64,000 nucleotides of DNA from Drouetiella sp036703255. GTDB lineage: Bacteria > Cyanobacteriota > Cyanobacteriia > Elainellales > Elainellaceae. Position numbers and translations under genes: made by a program. The stretch covers positions 1 through 64,000 of the forward strand of contig DATNPL010000203.1 of assembly GCA_036703255.1 (NCBI GenBank), in the 5' to 3' direction. The notes under the pieces were generated by a model that saw nothing but the letters and a program-made list of their open reading frames with translations, was not told the origin of the DNA and did not search any database. Positions within the stretch are counted from its first letter, which is position 1, and each line of letters starts with the position of its first letter. Positions 7,569 through 16,431 of the stretch are shown here, piece after piece.

Positions 7569-8942
7569 TTAGGATCTGCTGCGGCTTCTGCCAGGGTTGA
7601 GTCCAGGGATAGGTAATCGATTTCCGGCAGGCGATTGGGAAGCAGACGGTGGCGCACTGAGCAGAATTTGCTGGTTGTCTTCCAGACCCGATCGCACTTC
7701 AGTTTCGTTGCCTACTGTTGCACCTGTCTTGATCGGCGTGAACTGAGGGCCGCTTTCAGTCATGATCATGACTCCCTCTCCCTGTTGCTGACGAACGATC
7801 GCTACGGTAGGCACGGTCAGGACATTGGCGAGTTCGCCTGCCTTGAACTCAACATCCACATTCATGCCGGGACGCAAGAGCCGCTGCTTGTCTGAGAGAA
7901 TATCGATCTTGATGTCAAAGCTCGTGACGTTACTCGTGACCGTTGCTTCAGCCGCCACCTGTGCCACTCGCCCTTCAAACGTCTGGTCGGGGTAGGCATC
8001 TGCTTTGATGGTCACTGGCAGTCCCACCGTAATCCTGGCAATATCCGTTTCTGCCACCTTAGCCACCACTTGATAGGTGGAAGCGAGAGACAAGATAGAA
8101 GAAGAGGTGGCTGAAGAGGTATCGCTCGCGGAGGTCGTGGGCGCAACGAAGTCACCCGGATCGGCATAGCGCTTGGTGATGGTGCCGCTAAAGGGAGCGC
8201 GAATCACGGCATCATCAATTTGAGTTTCGACTGTCTTTAGGCCACCCTCAGCCTGAGTGACTTGAGCGCGCGCTTCGGCAATATCCTCTTGGCGGCTGCC
8301 TGCCTGCGACAGATCGACGGTTTGTTGCGCTTGCTCGACATCCGCTTGCGCAGTGTCGCGGGTCGTGCGAAAGGTGTCTAGCGTCTGAGCTGAAATCGCT
8401 CCTTCGCTATAAAGCTGCTGATTGCGCTGTATGTCAGATTCGGCCTGACGCAGGTTGGCCTCAGCGCTCTTGAGCTGCGCCTGAGATTGAGCAACCTCTT
8501 GGGGGCGGTTCCCTGCGATCGCCTTTTGCAGGTTGGCCTCAGCCGAGGCCAGTTGCCCTTGCGCCGAGAGCAGTTGCCCTTGCGAATCTGAGTCATCCAT
8601 ATAGGCTAGGATTTGCCCTGCTGCTACAGAATCGCCTTCCTCGACAATGATGCTCTTGAGCCGTCCCGAATCTTTGGGGCTGACATTGGTGGATTGCTTG
8701 GGTTGCACCGTGCCATTGGCTGTGATGGTAATAGGCAGTGTTGTGCGCTTGACGGCAATGGTTTGCATTTGCCGTCTGGTTTGCTGGCGCGAAGCAACCA
8801 TTATCTGACGGTAGATCACATATCCGCCTCCCGCCAACAGGCTCAGCACCAAAAAACCAACAAGCCAGCGCGTCCATGCCTGTTTCATTTTGCTTTTCAC
8901 AAAAGGCTGAGGAGCCATTTGAGGAGGTGAATCGAGTTTCAT
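7569..8942 (-). CDS. MacA/HlyD-family periplasmic adaptor (membrane fusion protein)
   Basis: This 457-residue adaptor has an N-terminal membrane anchor (about 25-46, WLVGFLVLSLLAGGGYVIYR), a lipoyl half-motif (VEEGDSVAAGQILAYMDD), and a long alpha-hairpin rich in Gln/Ala (about 120-230, with SAEANLRQAESDIQRNQQLY). The second lipoyl half (DAVIRAPFSGTITKRYADPGDFV) and beta-barrel and membrane-proximal domains follow. It bridges the MacB-type permease and an outer-membrane channel. It is the first gene of the operon, 91 bases before the permease. No TolC-like gene is in the window, so the channel must be encoded elsewhere. Confidence 0.92.
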   Translation of the reverse strand: MKLDSPPQMAPQPFVKSKMKQAWTRWLVGFLVLSLLAGGGYVIYRQIMVASRQQTRRQMQTIAVKRTTLPITITANGTVQPKQSTNVSPKDSGRLKSIIVEEGDSVAAGQILAYMDDSDSQGQLLSAQGQLASAEANLQKAIAGNRPQEVAQSQAQLKSAEANLRQAESDIQRNQQLYSEGAISAQTLDTFRTTRDTAQADVEQAQQTVDLSQAGSRQEDIAEARAQVTQAEGGLKTVETQIDDAVIRAPFSGTITKRYADPGDFVAPTTSASDTSSATSSSILSLASTYQVVAKVAETDIARITVGLPVTIKADAYPDQTFEGRVAQVAAEATVTSNVTSFDIKIDILSDKQRLLRPGMNVDVEFKAGELANVLTVPTVAIVRQQQGEGVMIMTESGPQFTPIKTGATVGNETEVRSGLEDNQQILLSAPPSASQSPAGNRLPIPGLNPGRSRSRS

Positions 8943-9125
8943 ACTCTCCTTATACAGCGCTTTCCGCTGAGTTACGTAGGGCTTGTAGATGAGGTGCAGC
9001 CGATGAGACTAGGAATAGGCGGCTTGTAGGTATCACTGGCAAATAAGACATGCCTGATTCCATCTCGGTTTTGCAGAAGCGATGGAGTGACTTGGCGCAT
9101 AAATATCTTGACCGTTAGGGTTTTA

Positions 9126-9162
9126 GATTTTTGGGAGCAGGCATGGCTTGCTCCCAAAAATC
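9126..9162. repeat. Intergenic palindrome B
   Basis: GATTTTTGGGAGCA and TGCTCCCAAAAATC enclose a further GGC-ATG-GCT hairpin tip with one G-T wobble, giving a 17-bp stem and a three-base loop. It has the architecture of the other palindromes but a different core. It lies downstream of the secreted repeat protein gene. Confidence 0.75.
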
Positions 9163-9261
9163 AATTTGTAATAGCCGTGGCTATGTTTGAGTCAGGTGCC
9201 TCGTGTGAGCCTTACTCAAATCCGATACTCACAATCCGATGCGATCGGAGGGTGTCATCAA

Positions 9262-9918
9262 CTAGGGGCTGTCAGGCGGCTCGTTCATAGAGTCAACGGG
9301 TGGACGCTCTCGACGCTCTGGAAGTCCTAACGCCTGGATAAGCTGCTCCTCAGTGACCCCTAGCTTAGCGGCTGCGCTAGGGATATCCATACGGGGACGG
9401 CCTTCTGGTCGATCGCCATTGGCCCGTTGCCCAGGATGTCCTAAAGCTGCTTTAAGCTGCTCTTCGGTGACACCCAGTTGAGTCGCTGCCACCTGTAAAT
9501 CAGGCCGTCCACCCGACCGAGAGGGGCGTCCGGTCGTGGGATCGATCGTGATGCCCAAGGCTTGAAGTAACTGATCTTCCGTCACGCCCAAGGTGGTGGC
9601 GGCTTCTTGCAGCTTGGGGCGCATGCGCTCAGACCGATCGCCTTCGGGAGGCTGGGCAGGCAGTCCTAAGGCTTCTTTCAGTTCGGCTTCAGTGGTTCCC
9701 AACTGAGTTGCCGCTGCTGCAAAGTCAATGCGCGGCCGTCTGCCGGACTGGCGCTGCCCCTCGAAGGAGTCTGGGGATGCATCGGCAGGGGCGGCTTGGG
9801 CAACCCGATCGCCCTGGAGAGGAGAGGATTGAGCCGAAACGGCATAGCCGATCGAGCCAACCATCAGCAGAGCAGTAGCAGAAAGTAAGCCTAAACGCCG
9901 AAATTTAATTGTTTTCAT
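9262..9918 (-). CDS. Secreted protein with four AA-LGVTE-QL-ALG repeats
   Basis: This 218-residue exported protein has a signal peptide (about 1-29, ending AVSA) and a charged Pro/Gly-rich body. It contains four copies of a helical unit of about 25 residues (roughly 61-87, 99-123, 137-162 and 173-200). The consensus is AAxxLGVTExQLxxALG, and RPR/RPD-rich linkers separate the units. I do not recognise a named family. The unit resembles short helix-turn-helix repeats of other secreted bacterial proteins. It is divergent from a two-component system gene pair (120 bases apart) and upstream, on the same strand, of the MacAB-type operon. It may be a periplasmic sensor partner or target of that system. 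Confidence 0.75.
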   Translation of the reverse strand: MKTIKFRRLGLLSATALLMVGSIGYAVSAQSSPLQGDRVAQAAPADASPDSFEGQRQSGRRPRIDFAAAATQLGTTEAELKEALGLPAQPPEGDRSERMRPKLQEAATTLGVTEDQLLQALGITIDPTTGRPSRSGGRPDLQVAATQLGVTEEQLKAALGHPGQRANGDRPEGRPRMDIPSAAAKLGVTEEQLIQALGLPERRERPPVDSMNEPPDSP

Positions 9919-9987
9919 TTCCTAAGCAAGTTAACGTGATCTACAACTCATTAGATGCGTTGAACATGACTCTTCGCAGCCCATCCG

Positions 9988-10032
9988 AATTACAGTTTTG
10001 TAATTTGAGTCAGCCATTAGCCGCCCTACAAT
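9988..10032 (+). promoter_or_regulatory. Promoter of the two-component operon with an overlapping palindrome
   Basis: TTTGAG (10004-10009), a 17-base spacer and TACAAT (10027-10032) form a good promoter. A perfect inverted repeat, AATTACA-GTTT-TGTAATT (9988-10005), overlaps the -35 region in the divergent intergenic space. It is a candidate operator for both directions. Transcription would begin near 10039, which makes ATG 10051 a better start than the GTG at 10039. Confidence 0.5.
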
Positions 10033-10050
10033 GGAGTAGTGGATAAAGCA

Positions 10051-10731
10051 ATGCATGTTCTGTTTGTGGAAGACGAGTCCAAAATTGCCAGCTTCGTCCA
10101 GGTTGGATTGAAAGAACAGGGATTTGTCGTTGACTATTGCGATAACGGCGACGATGGCTATAAGCGGGCGATCGCCCATGAATATGATGTAGTTCTGCTA
10201 GACATCATGGTTCCGGGTAAAGATGGACTCTCCATCCTCAAGCATTTGCGGCGATCGGGGAAGAACACGCCCGTAATTTTGTTAACGGCACGCAATGAGT
10301 TAGACGATCGGCTAGAGGGGCTAAACCTGGGAGCTGATGACTATATTGCCAAGCCTTTTTTTGTCGAAGAGCTAGTGGCACGGATGCATGCCGTCGTGCG
10401 GCGCAGCGCGGGCGATCGCCAAAACTCTCTATCGGTGGGATTGCTCAAGCTCGATCGCATCACCCGTGAGGTGACTTGCAACCAGCAAATTGTTGAATTG
10501 ACCACCCGCGAGTTTAATTTATTGGAATACTTGATGCGATCGCCGGGGCGAGTGTTTACCCGCACCCAGATCCTCGAGCATGTCTGGGGCTACGACTTTA
10601 ATCCCAACACCAATGTCGTCGATGTTTGCATCCAGCGGATTCGCAAAAAGATCGATTCCACAGACGACTCTAGCTGGATCGAGAGCGTGCGCGGCGTCGG
10701 CTATCGGTTTCGCAAACCTGAGCTACCGTGA
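10051..10731 (+). CDS. OmpR/PhoB-family response regulator
   Basis: From ATG 10051 this is a 226-residue two-domain regulator. The receiver domain (about 1-115) has the acidic pair (VEDE), the phospho-acceptor aspartate in LLDIMVPGKDG (about residue 51), the switch threonine in LLTARNE and the lysine in IAKPF. The winged-helix DNA-binding domain (about 125-222) includes ELTTREFNLLEYL and VRGVGYRFR. A GTG at 10039 would add four residues but coincides with the predicted transcription start. Its stop overlaps the kinase start as GTGA (10728-10731), so the two are translationally coupled. Confidence 0.94.
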   Translation: MHVLFVEDESKIASFVQVGLKEQGFVVDYCDNGDDGYKRAIAHEYDVVLLDIMVPGKDGLSILKHLRRSGKNTPVILLTARNELDDRLEGLNLGADDYIAKPFFVEELVARMHAVVRRSAGDRQNSLSVGLLKLDRITREVTCNQQIVELTTREFNLLEYLMRSPGRVFTRTQILEHVWGYDFNPNTNVVDVCIQRIRKKIDSTDDSSWIESVRGVGYRFRKPELP

Positions 10732-12242
10732 AACTGCGATCGTTTCGGCTACGCATTGCGCTCTTTTCTGCGGCCTTGGCAGGGGGTGCTCTGGTGGGAT
10801 TTGGCATTGTGGCTTGGCAGCTCATCTATGTCGCCAAGGTCAATCAGCTCGATGCCAGATTAGAAAGCCAGGTCAAACGGGCTTCTCGCCCCCGCTTTCC
10901 GGATGGATGGCAGACTTTTGACCTGTCGCTGCCTCGGGAGTTGGGAGCCGATGTAAATACCCCGATCGTTCTGCTGGCCATAGGTGATGACGGCGAAGTC
11001 GCCTATCAGTCCGGTAAAGATTCTCCAGAACTCAATCTACGCAATTTGCTGTTGGCTTTGCCTCCGCCTCCCGCACCCTCGCCCACCCACGCCAGCCAAG
11101 CCCTGCCAGAATTTAACAGAGGTCAACGAAAGCCCGATATTCGCATTGAGCCAGTGATTGAGCCAGTAGCCGATGGCGTATTTCCTGAACCCCGCATTGT
11201 GACGCAGCAGACCTCAGCGGGCGGATGGCGTATAGGCATCATCAAAACTCCGCGCTCAGAGGCAGCGATCGCGGTTAGTCTTCAGACCATTGATCAAGAC
11301 ATGAGTGTGATTCGCAACATCTTCCTGGTGGCGATTCCGGGAACGCTGCTGCTCGTAGCCGGAGGAGCTTGGAACTTGGCAGGCAAAGCGCTCCGCCCAA
11401 TTCAGCGCTTGACAAGCGCCATTCAACAGGTGACGGTTGCAGGGCTGGATCAGCAGCTTCACTTGGGGGCAACAGACGTTGAATTTGTTGAGCTGATTCA
11501 AGTCTTTAACCAAATGCTGGAGCGGTTAGAGCGTAGCTTCAAACAGGCTTCTCGCTTTAGCGCAGATGCAGCCCACGAACTTAAAACTCCGCTGGCCATT
11601 CTGCAAGGAGAGCTAGAACAGGCGCTATACCAGGCTGAACCCGGCTCAGAAGTGCAGCAAAATCTTAGCAACCTGCTGGATGAAGTGCGCCGTCTGAGCG
11701 GCATTGTCCGCAAACTGCTGCTGCTGTCTCTCGCCGATGCCGGACAGATGGGCTTACACAAAGTTGAAGTGAATCTATCGGAGTTGCTCATCATCATCGT
11801 TGAAGACATGGAGCTATTGGCTCCCCATCTAGAAGTCGAAGCCGAGATTGCTAACGATTTATGGGTATGGGGCGATCGCGATCTGCTAACGCAAGTTTTA
11901 CAAAATCTAGTCAGCAATGCGATCAAATACAATTTGCCCAACGGCTGGATTCGCATCCAGACGCAGCAGCGTCAGATGCAGCAGCCTATGCAGTCCGCAG
12001 GGCAGGTCGCAGTGCAGGTAACGATCACCAATGCCTCTAAAACGCTGGCCGATAGCGATCGCCATCGCATTTTCGATCGCTTTTACCGAGGCGATCCTGC
12101 CCGGACGCGCAAAGTTGAGGGCATTGGGCTGGGGCTAAGCCTGTCACGAGAAATTGCGCGTGCCCACAATGGCGATCTGTTGCTTGACTTAACGCCAGAG
12201 GGGCAAACCGCTCTAACCCTGACGCTACCCGGCAAAGCGTAA
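10728..12242 (+). CDS. Sensor histidine kinase
   Basis: This 504-residue membrane kinase partners with the regulator it overlaps. It has a first transmembrane helix (about 9-33), a periplasmic sensor region of about 150 residues with no recognisable fold, a second helix (about 188-210, FLVAIPGTLLLVAGGAW) and a HAMP domain. The HisKA domain has the H-box histidine in DAAHELKTPLAI, and the HATPase domain has the N-box NLVSNAIKYN and the G-box GIGLGLSLSREIA. The N-terminus and domain order resemble cyanobacterial metal or redox sensing kinases of the RppB/NrsS type. The signal cannot be deduced. Confidence 0.93.
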   Translation: MKLRSFRLRIALFSAALAGGALVGFGIVAWQLIYVAKVNQLDARLESQVKRASRPRFPDGWQTFDLSLPRELGADVNTPIVLLAIGDDGEVAYQSGKDSPELNLRNLLLALPPPPAPSPTHASQALPEFNRGQRKPDIRIEPVIEPVADGVFPEPRIVTQQTSAGGWRIGIIKTPRSEAAIAVSLQTIDQDMSVIRNIFLVAIPGTLLLVAGGAWNLAGKALRPIQRLTSAIQQVTVAGLDQQLHLGATDVEFVELIQVFNQMLERLERSFKQASRFSADAAHELKTPLAILQGELEQALYQAEPGSEVQQNLSNLLDEVRRLSGIVRKLLLLSLADAGQMGLHKVEVNLSELLIIIVEDMELLAPHLEVEAEIANDLWVWGDRDLLTQVLQNLVSNAIKYNLPNGWIRIQTQQRQMQQPMQSAGQVAVQVTITNASKTLADSDRHRIFDRFYRGDPARTRKVEGIGLGLSLSREIARAHNGDLLLDLTPEGQTALTLTLPGKA

Positions 12243-12258
12243 GGTTAAATTTGCGATC

Positions 12259-14163
12259 CTAATCTCCCGTTTCTATCGACAGTGCGGCCATCGGAATTTC
12301 CTCCACTCTGGGCAGCTTTTCGGCGACCAAAAGCGGCTGGTTATTGCTGCCCGAAAGCTGCCGCAAAAGTTTTGGACGCGGATCATGAAGCAGATAAATA
12401 ATGCGATCGCCCATTTGCCACTCCTCGGTGCTGGGAATCACCATGAGGCGATCGTCCCGTTCCATCAAAACTGGAATGAGTTCTTCAGCCCGGATGAGCG
12501 CCCTCAGATGCGCCTGTTGAAACTGGAGGCTCTCTTCTCGCAGCGTCGTTTCTCCCAGCTTTACGGCTTTATCCGTCAGATAGCTATTCCAGGTCTTGAG
12601 GGAAATTTGTGGGGCAAATGCCTGCTGCACTTTGGTGGTGCTAGCGTTGGGTTGAGAGTCGCTGCTGGGGAAAACTGCCAGGACTCTGGGCGGCTGAAAT
12701 TCCTCGGCTGCCCGCTGAGCCAGTACTAGATTCACCTCGCCATTATTTGTCATCGCCAGAAATGTTCCGGCTGTGGCCAAACCCGCCTCTTCCAAGACAT
12801 TAGCATCTAGGGCACTGCTGGAAAAAACCTTGAAGCCTTCCTCTTCGGCCTGTTGGCAGGCTTCCGGATCGGTATCGATTAGCACAACCGACTCATTGCG
12901 ATCGCGAAACAGCCGCCCTACCAGCAGACTCAGCGGATTGCAGCCCACGATCACCGCTCCGGTGGCCTGAGTCGAAGTCACTCTCAACAGCCGCGCTACC
13001 CAGCCCGCCGTCAGCCCCTGCAAAAACACCGTTGAGAGAATCGTTAAAAACACCAGCGCCTTAATCGATGCGCCACCGTTAATGCCTCGCTCGGTCAAGA
13101 CAATGGCAAACAGAGAAGCCACCGAAGCCGAAACAATGCCGCGCGGAGCCACCCAGCACAAAAACAGCTTTTGTCGCCAGTTGAGATCGCTATTCCAGGT
13201 GCAGCTCCAAACGTTGATCGGGCGCACGACAAACATCAAAACGGCAACCGTGAGCAAGGCTCCCTGCCCCAGCGCAAAGATGCTGGCGATCGACAACTCA
13301 GCCGCCAACAGCACAAACAGCACCGACACAGCCAGCACCGTGAGCTGACTCTTAAACCGTCGCAGCAGCCGCTCTTCTGGCAGAGAATAGGAACCTAGCA
13401 CTAGCCCAGCCACCACCATCGTCATCAGGCCGGACTCGCTCTGGATTAGCTGAGCCACGCTAAACAAACCCCAAACACCCGCCAGCACCACTAAATTTTT
13501 TAAATCATCGGAAAGCGTTGTGGCCTGCTTGAGCACAAAACCCAGCCCCCAGCCGCCGATCGCTCCAATGCTGCCCCCAATGCCCAACCGCAGCAGCAAG
13601 CCGCTAATCACCGAAAGCGGATCGGCATCTCCATTGAGAATAATATCCAGCACCACCACCGCCAGAATGGCACCCACGGGATCGATCAAAACCCCTTCGC
13701 CTTCCAGCAGCGTGGCGATCGCTCGATTCACCTTCACCTGCTTCAGCAAGGGGCTGATTACCGTTGGCCCTGTCACCACCACCAAGGCCGCATAGAGAAA
13801 AGCGATCGCCCAGGGAAATTCGCTGAGCCAATGCGCTGCCATGCCGCCGCCCATCAGCGTAATCAGAGCGCCAAACGTCACCAAATTGCGGAGGCTGCCC
13901 GAAACCCGACCGAGATCGCGCAATTCTAAATTGAGTCCGCCTTCAAATAAAATCAGCGCTACCGATAGAGACACAATTACCTCTAGCCCAGTGCCCAGCA
14001 AATTGGGGTGCAAGACATCAAGACCATCGGCTCCCAACAGCAGGCCAAACAGCAGCAGAAAAACGATACTGGGGACTTTCAGATAGTCTGCCAGGACTTG
14101 AGCACCGATACCTGCAATAACGGTAATGACAATTTGCAGAGTAATCTCAGGGGCTGCATCCAT
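12259..14163 (-). CDS. CPA1-type cation/proton antiporter with TrkA-N domain
   Basis: This 634-residue protein has about 12-13 transmembrane segments in the first 390 residues. Conserved antiporter motifs include ALILFEGGLNLEL, VVTGPTVISPLL and EGVLIDPVGAILA, with the ion-binding Asp-Pro. A cytoplasmic TrkA-N (RCK) nucleotide-binding domain follows (about 398-515, AVIVGCNPLSLLVGRLFRDR). A short TrkA-C-like part completes the protein. It exchanges Na+ or K+ for protons across the membrane, probably gated by a nucleotide. It is convergent with the histidine kinase, 16 bases apart, with no visible terminator. Confidence 0.88.
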   Translation of the reverse strand: MDAAPEITLQIVITVIAGIGAQVLADYLKVPSIVFLLLFGLLLGADGLDVLHPNLLGTGLEVIVSLSVALILFEGGLNLELRDLGRVSGSLRNLVTFGALITLMGGGMAAHWLSEFPWAIAFLYAALVVVTGPTVISPLLKQVKVNRAIATLLEGEGVLIDPVGAILAVVVLDIILNGDADPLSVISGLLLRLGIGGSIGAIGGWGLGFVLKQATTLSDDLKNLVVLAGVWGLFSVAQLIQSESGLMTMVVAGLVLGSYSLPEERLLRRFKSQLTVLAVSVLFVLLAAELSIASIFALGQGALLTVAVLMFVVRPINVWSCTWNSDLNWRQKLFLCWVAPRGIVSASVASLFAIVLTERGINGGASIKALVFLTILSTVFLQGLTAGWVARLLRVTSTQATGAVIVGCNPLSLLVGRLFRDRNESVVLIDTDPEACQQAEEEGFKVFSSSALDANVLEEAGLATAGTFLAMTNNGEVNLVLAQRAAEEFQPPRVLAVFPSSDSQPNASTTKVQQAFAPQISLKTWNSYLTDKAVKLGETTLREESLQFQQAHLRALIRAEELIPVLMERDDRLMVIPSTEEWQMGDRIIYLLHDPRPKLLRQLSGSNNQPLLVAEKLPRVEEIPMAALSIETGD

Positions 14164-14527
14164 AGATCCGGCTCAAAAGGTCAAAGACAGGAAGGTTAGA
14201 GACAAAACAGCCTATATCCAATTTTCTCTCGAATTCAACCATTGGTAATGCTCTAGAGGTAATGATTTTGAAGTGATGTGCCGCGTGCTGCATCACATCA
14301 TCACTGGTTTTGGACGACCCGCAGCCATTCAACGCTCCATCACTCCGGGAGAACACGCTCTTTCAAAAATTCCCCAAAGTCATGACCAAACCACAGCATC
14401 AGACCCAAAGACCGCTTAGAGCCAGTCGGCAGAACGTTCCTATTGAGCGTCTTGGAGCCATGCTACGCCATTAGCAGATAAATCTCGAAAGTCCGCGCTA
14501 ATAGGTTTGTTATATGACGCTGACCGC
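14164..14527. other. Intergenic stretch without recognised features
   Basis: These 364 bases hold no convincing gene. A 30-codon frame (14382-14474, plus strand) lacks a ribosome-binding site. I see no strong hairpin or promoter. It separates the antiporter gene from an atypical A+T-rich orphan gene. Confidence 0.5.
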
Positions 14528-14965
14528 CTACCATCTTGATCCCTTGTTTATTGGAACGTGATAGTACCACCAATCAACCTCTTGGATATATCCATACTTG
14601 ACTGCTCTCTCACTGCCCCAAATACACTCCTCAGAAGGAACAGTAGAATCAAAATATTCTTTGTCAGCAGCTTTTAGCCGCTCTTGATATTGATCAATTT
14701 GCTCATCTGAAGCTAGTGACCAAACTTCATTAATGATCTTGCGAGTATCCATATCATTTAGATACTCATACAGAGTCACAGTGTATCCATTCTTAATTCT
14801 AAGAACTGTTTTTTCCCATCTTGGGATTAGGTACTCAAGCCCACTTTCAATGACAAAACTTGCAAACTTTTTTTGCTTACAATACTCCTGAATTGCTGCT
14901 TTTCCCTTCTGCATCTTCTTGATAATCAGTAAAGCTAATTCTGATTGCTTTCTTGAATATGGCAT
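14528..14965 (-). CDS. Hypothetical protein, A+T-rich orphan
   Basis: This 145-residue cytoplasmic protein is mostly helical by eye. The N-terminus is basic (KKMQKGKAAIQEYCKQKKF) and the C-terminus aromatic (EVDWWYYHVPINKG). I recognise no family. The gene is clearly more A+T-rich than its neighbours and contains no GCGATCGC octamer, which suggests recent acquisition. Small single genes of this kind are sometimes immunity or defence components, but nothing in the sequence proves that. Confidence 0.6.
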   Translation of the reverse strand: MPYSRKQSELALLIIKKMQKGKAAIQEYCKQKKFASFVIESGLEYLIPRWEKTVLRIKNGYTVTLYEYLNDMDTRKIINEVWSLASDEQIDQYQERLKAADKEYFDSTVPSEECIWGSERAVKYGYIQEVDWWYYHVPINKGSRW

Positions 14966-15139
14966 TGCCTGATACGAAGGTCTTACTCCCGATTTCAGCC
15001 GTATAACGACACATTAACTCAACAGGGAACACCCGGTTTGCGATTCCCACTTTCCCGACTGGAGTTTCAGACCCGATCGAATTTTAGACCAGATTTCCGA
15101 GAGAGTCAGCCTCAAGCCAAGGGATCACCCCAGCGCAAG

Positions 15140-16315
15140 CTATTCTTTTAGCAGCAAATAATAGAGCTGCCCATTGCTGTTGATCAATCCAGCCCGATCG
15201 CCCGCCTCAAGTCCAGTGCCCATAAACACATCCACGCGGCCTGCTCCCCGAATCGCCCCTCCGGTATCTTGGTCTAACACATAGCGGGCAGCAGGTCGCG
15301 CCTCCAGCTGTCCTTGGGCATTGGCAACCGGAAACTGAGTCTGGATGAACGCGATCGCCCCCGGCGGCATCAAGAATTTGTCTGTGGCGATCGATCGCTC
15401 TGCCGTTACCGGAAGCCCTAAACTGCCCGTTGCGGGTGCGCCCCCGGTGGTCTGAAAAAAGATAAACCGATTGTTGCGCGGCAGATAGAGATCGAGATCG
15501 GCTGGATAGTCCCGAAAATATTGGATCAAGCGCGGCAACGTTAGCTCCTCTAGCTTAAACTTGCCCGCCTCCACCAAGGCTCGCCCAATACTGACGTAGG
15601 GATAATCCGTATGGCCTGCTACCCCTACAGACATCACGCTGCCATCGGTTAGCTGAAGCCGAGCGGAACCCTGCACCTGCACCAGGTAAGCCTCCAGGCG
15701 ATCGCGTAGCCACACCAGCTCCAATCCTTGCAGCTTTCCCTGCGATCCCTGTAGCCCATCAGCACCCTCAAGCTGGGCGCGGGTTGGATGCGGGGTAGCC
15801 CATTGGCCAAAATTGGGCGGCAAGCAATAGAGGGGATAGCGATAGGTGGCGCTAGGGGTACGGCTGGCGGCATAGGTCGGCTCAAAATAGCCCGTAAAGC
15901 CCACAGTCCCCTGGCCGTCTTTGCCCACAGATTGATAGAAATCAAATTCTTGTAGCACAGCCGTCTGTAACGCTTCTGGCGATCGCGCCCCCTCTAAAAG
16001 CTGCCGAAATCTCATCAGGCTGCGATAAACCCGATCGCGACTAAACGCGGCAACGCTGTACTGTCGGTAGGCTGTGGCGGCGGCTGGAGTTTCCAGATAG
16101 CCCAGAGAGCGATCAATTGCCTGTATCAGCGCCGCCCGATCGCCAGGATGCTCGACCGTTCCCCAAAGCTGCTCATCTAAGCTGCTCATGAGTAAACTAG
16201 CTTCTGGCTCGGCAACGCGTCGCAATGGCAAAGTTTGCTGTGTCTGTCCATTCGCGGCAGCAAAGCTGAGAACAGCAAACAGCGTCAGGCAGAATAGGGA
16301 GAGCGATCGCATCAT
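15140..16315 (-). CDS. mltA: Membrane-bound lytic murein transglycosylase A
   Basis: This 391-residue periplasmic enzyme cleaves the glycan strands of peptidoglycan to 1,6-anhydromuropeptides. A signal peptide (about 1-23, without a clear lipobox cysteine) is followed by the MltA barrel domain (GTVGFTGYFEPTYAASRT and SVGVAGHTDYPYVSIGRAL). The C-terminal 3D domain (YVLDQDTGGAIRGAGRVDVFMG) carries the catalytic aspartate region. The length matches the family. It stands alone on the minus strand. Confidence 0.92.
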   Translation of the reverse strand: MMRSLSLFCLTLFAVLSFAAANGQTQQTLPLRRVAEPEASLLMSSLDEQLWGTVEHPGDRAALIQAIDRSLGYLETPAAATAYRQYSVAAFSRDRVYRSLMRFRQLLEGARSPEALQTAVLQEFDFYQSVGKDGQGTVGFTGYFEPTYAASRTPSATYRYPLYCLPPNFGQWATPHPTRAQLEGADGLQGSQGKLQGLELVWLRDRLEAYLVQVQGSARLQLTDGSVMSVGVAGHTDYPYVSIGRALVEAGKFKLEELTLPRLIQYFRDYPADLDLYLPRNNRFIFFQTTGGAPATGSLGLPVTAERSIATDKFLMPPGAIAFIQTQFPVANAQGQLEARPAARYVLDQDTGGAIRGAGRVDVFMGTGLEAGDRAGLINSNGQLYYLLLKE

Positions 16316-16431
16316 GGTTTTTGATAGAGCTACAGTTTTCGCAAATTAGGATTTTGTGCAGCGCGGCATAGAACCCTAAAAGCAGGAAGACTTGGCGATC
16401 TGCTGAGCATAAAAATTTTTGCCAGCGGCAA

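Noticed and set aside
14382..14474. 30-codon plus-strand frame in the gap before the A+T-rich orphan
   Set aside because: No ribosome-binding site, no promoter and no protein-like pattern beyond chance.
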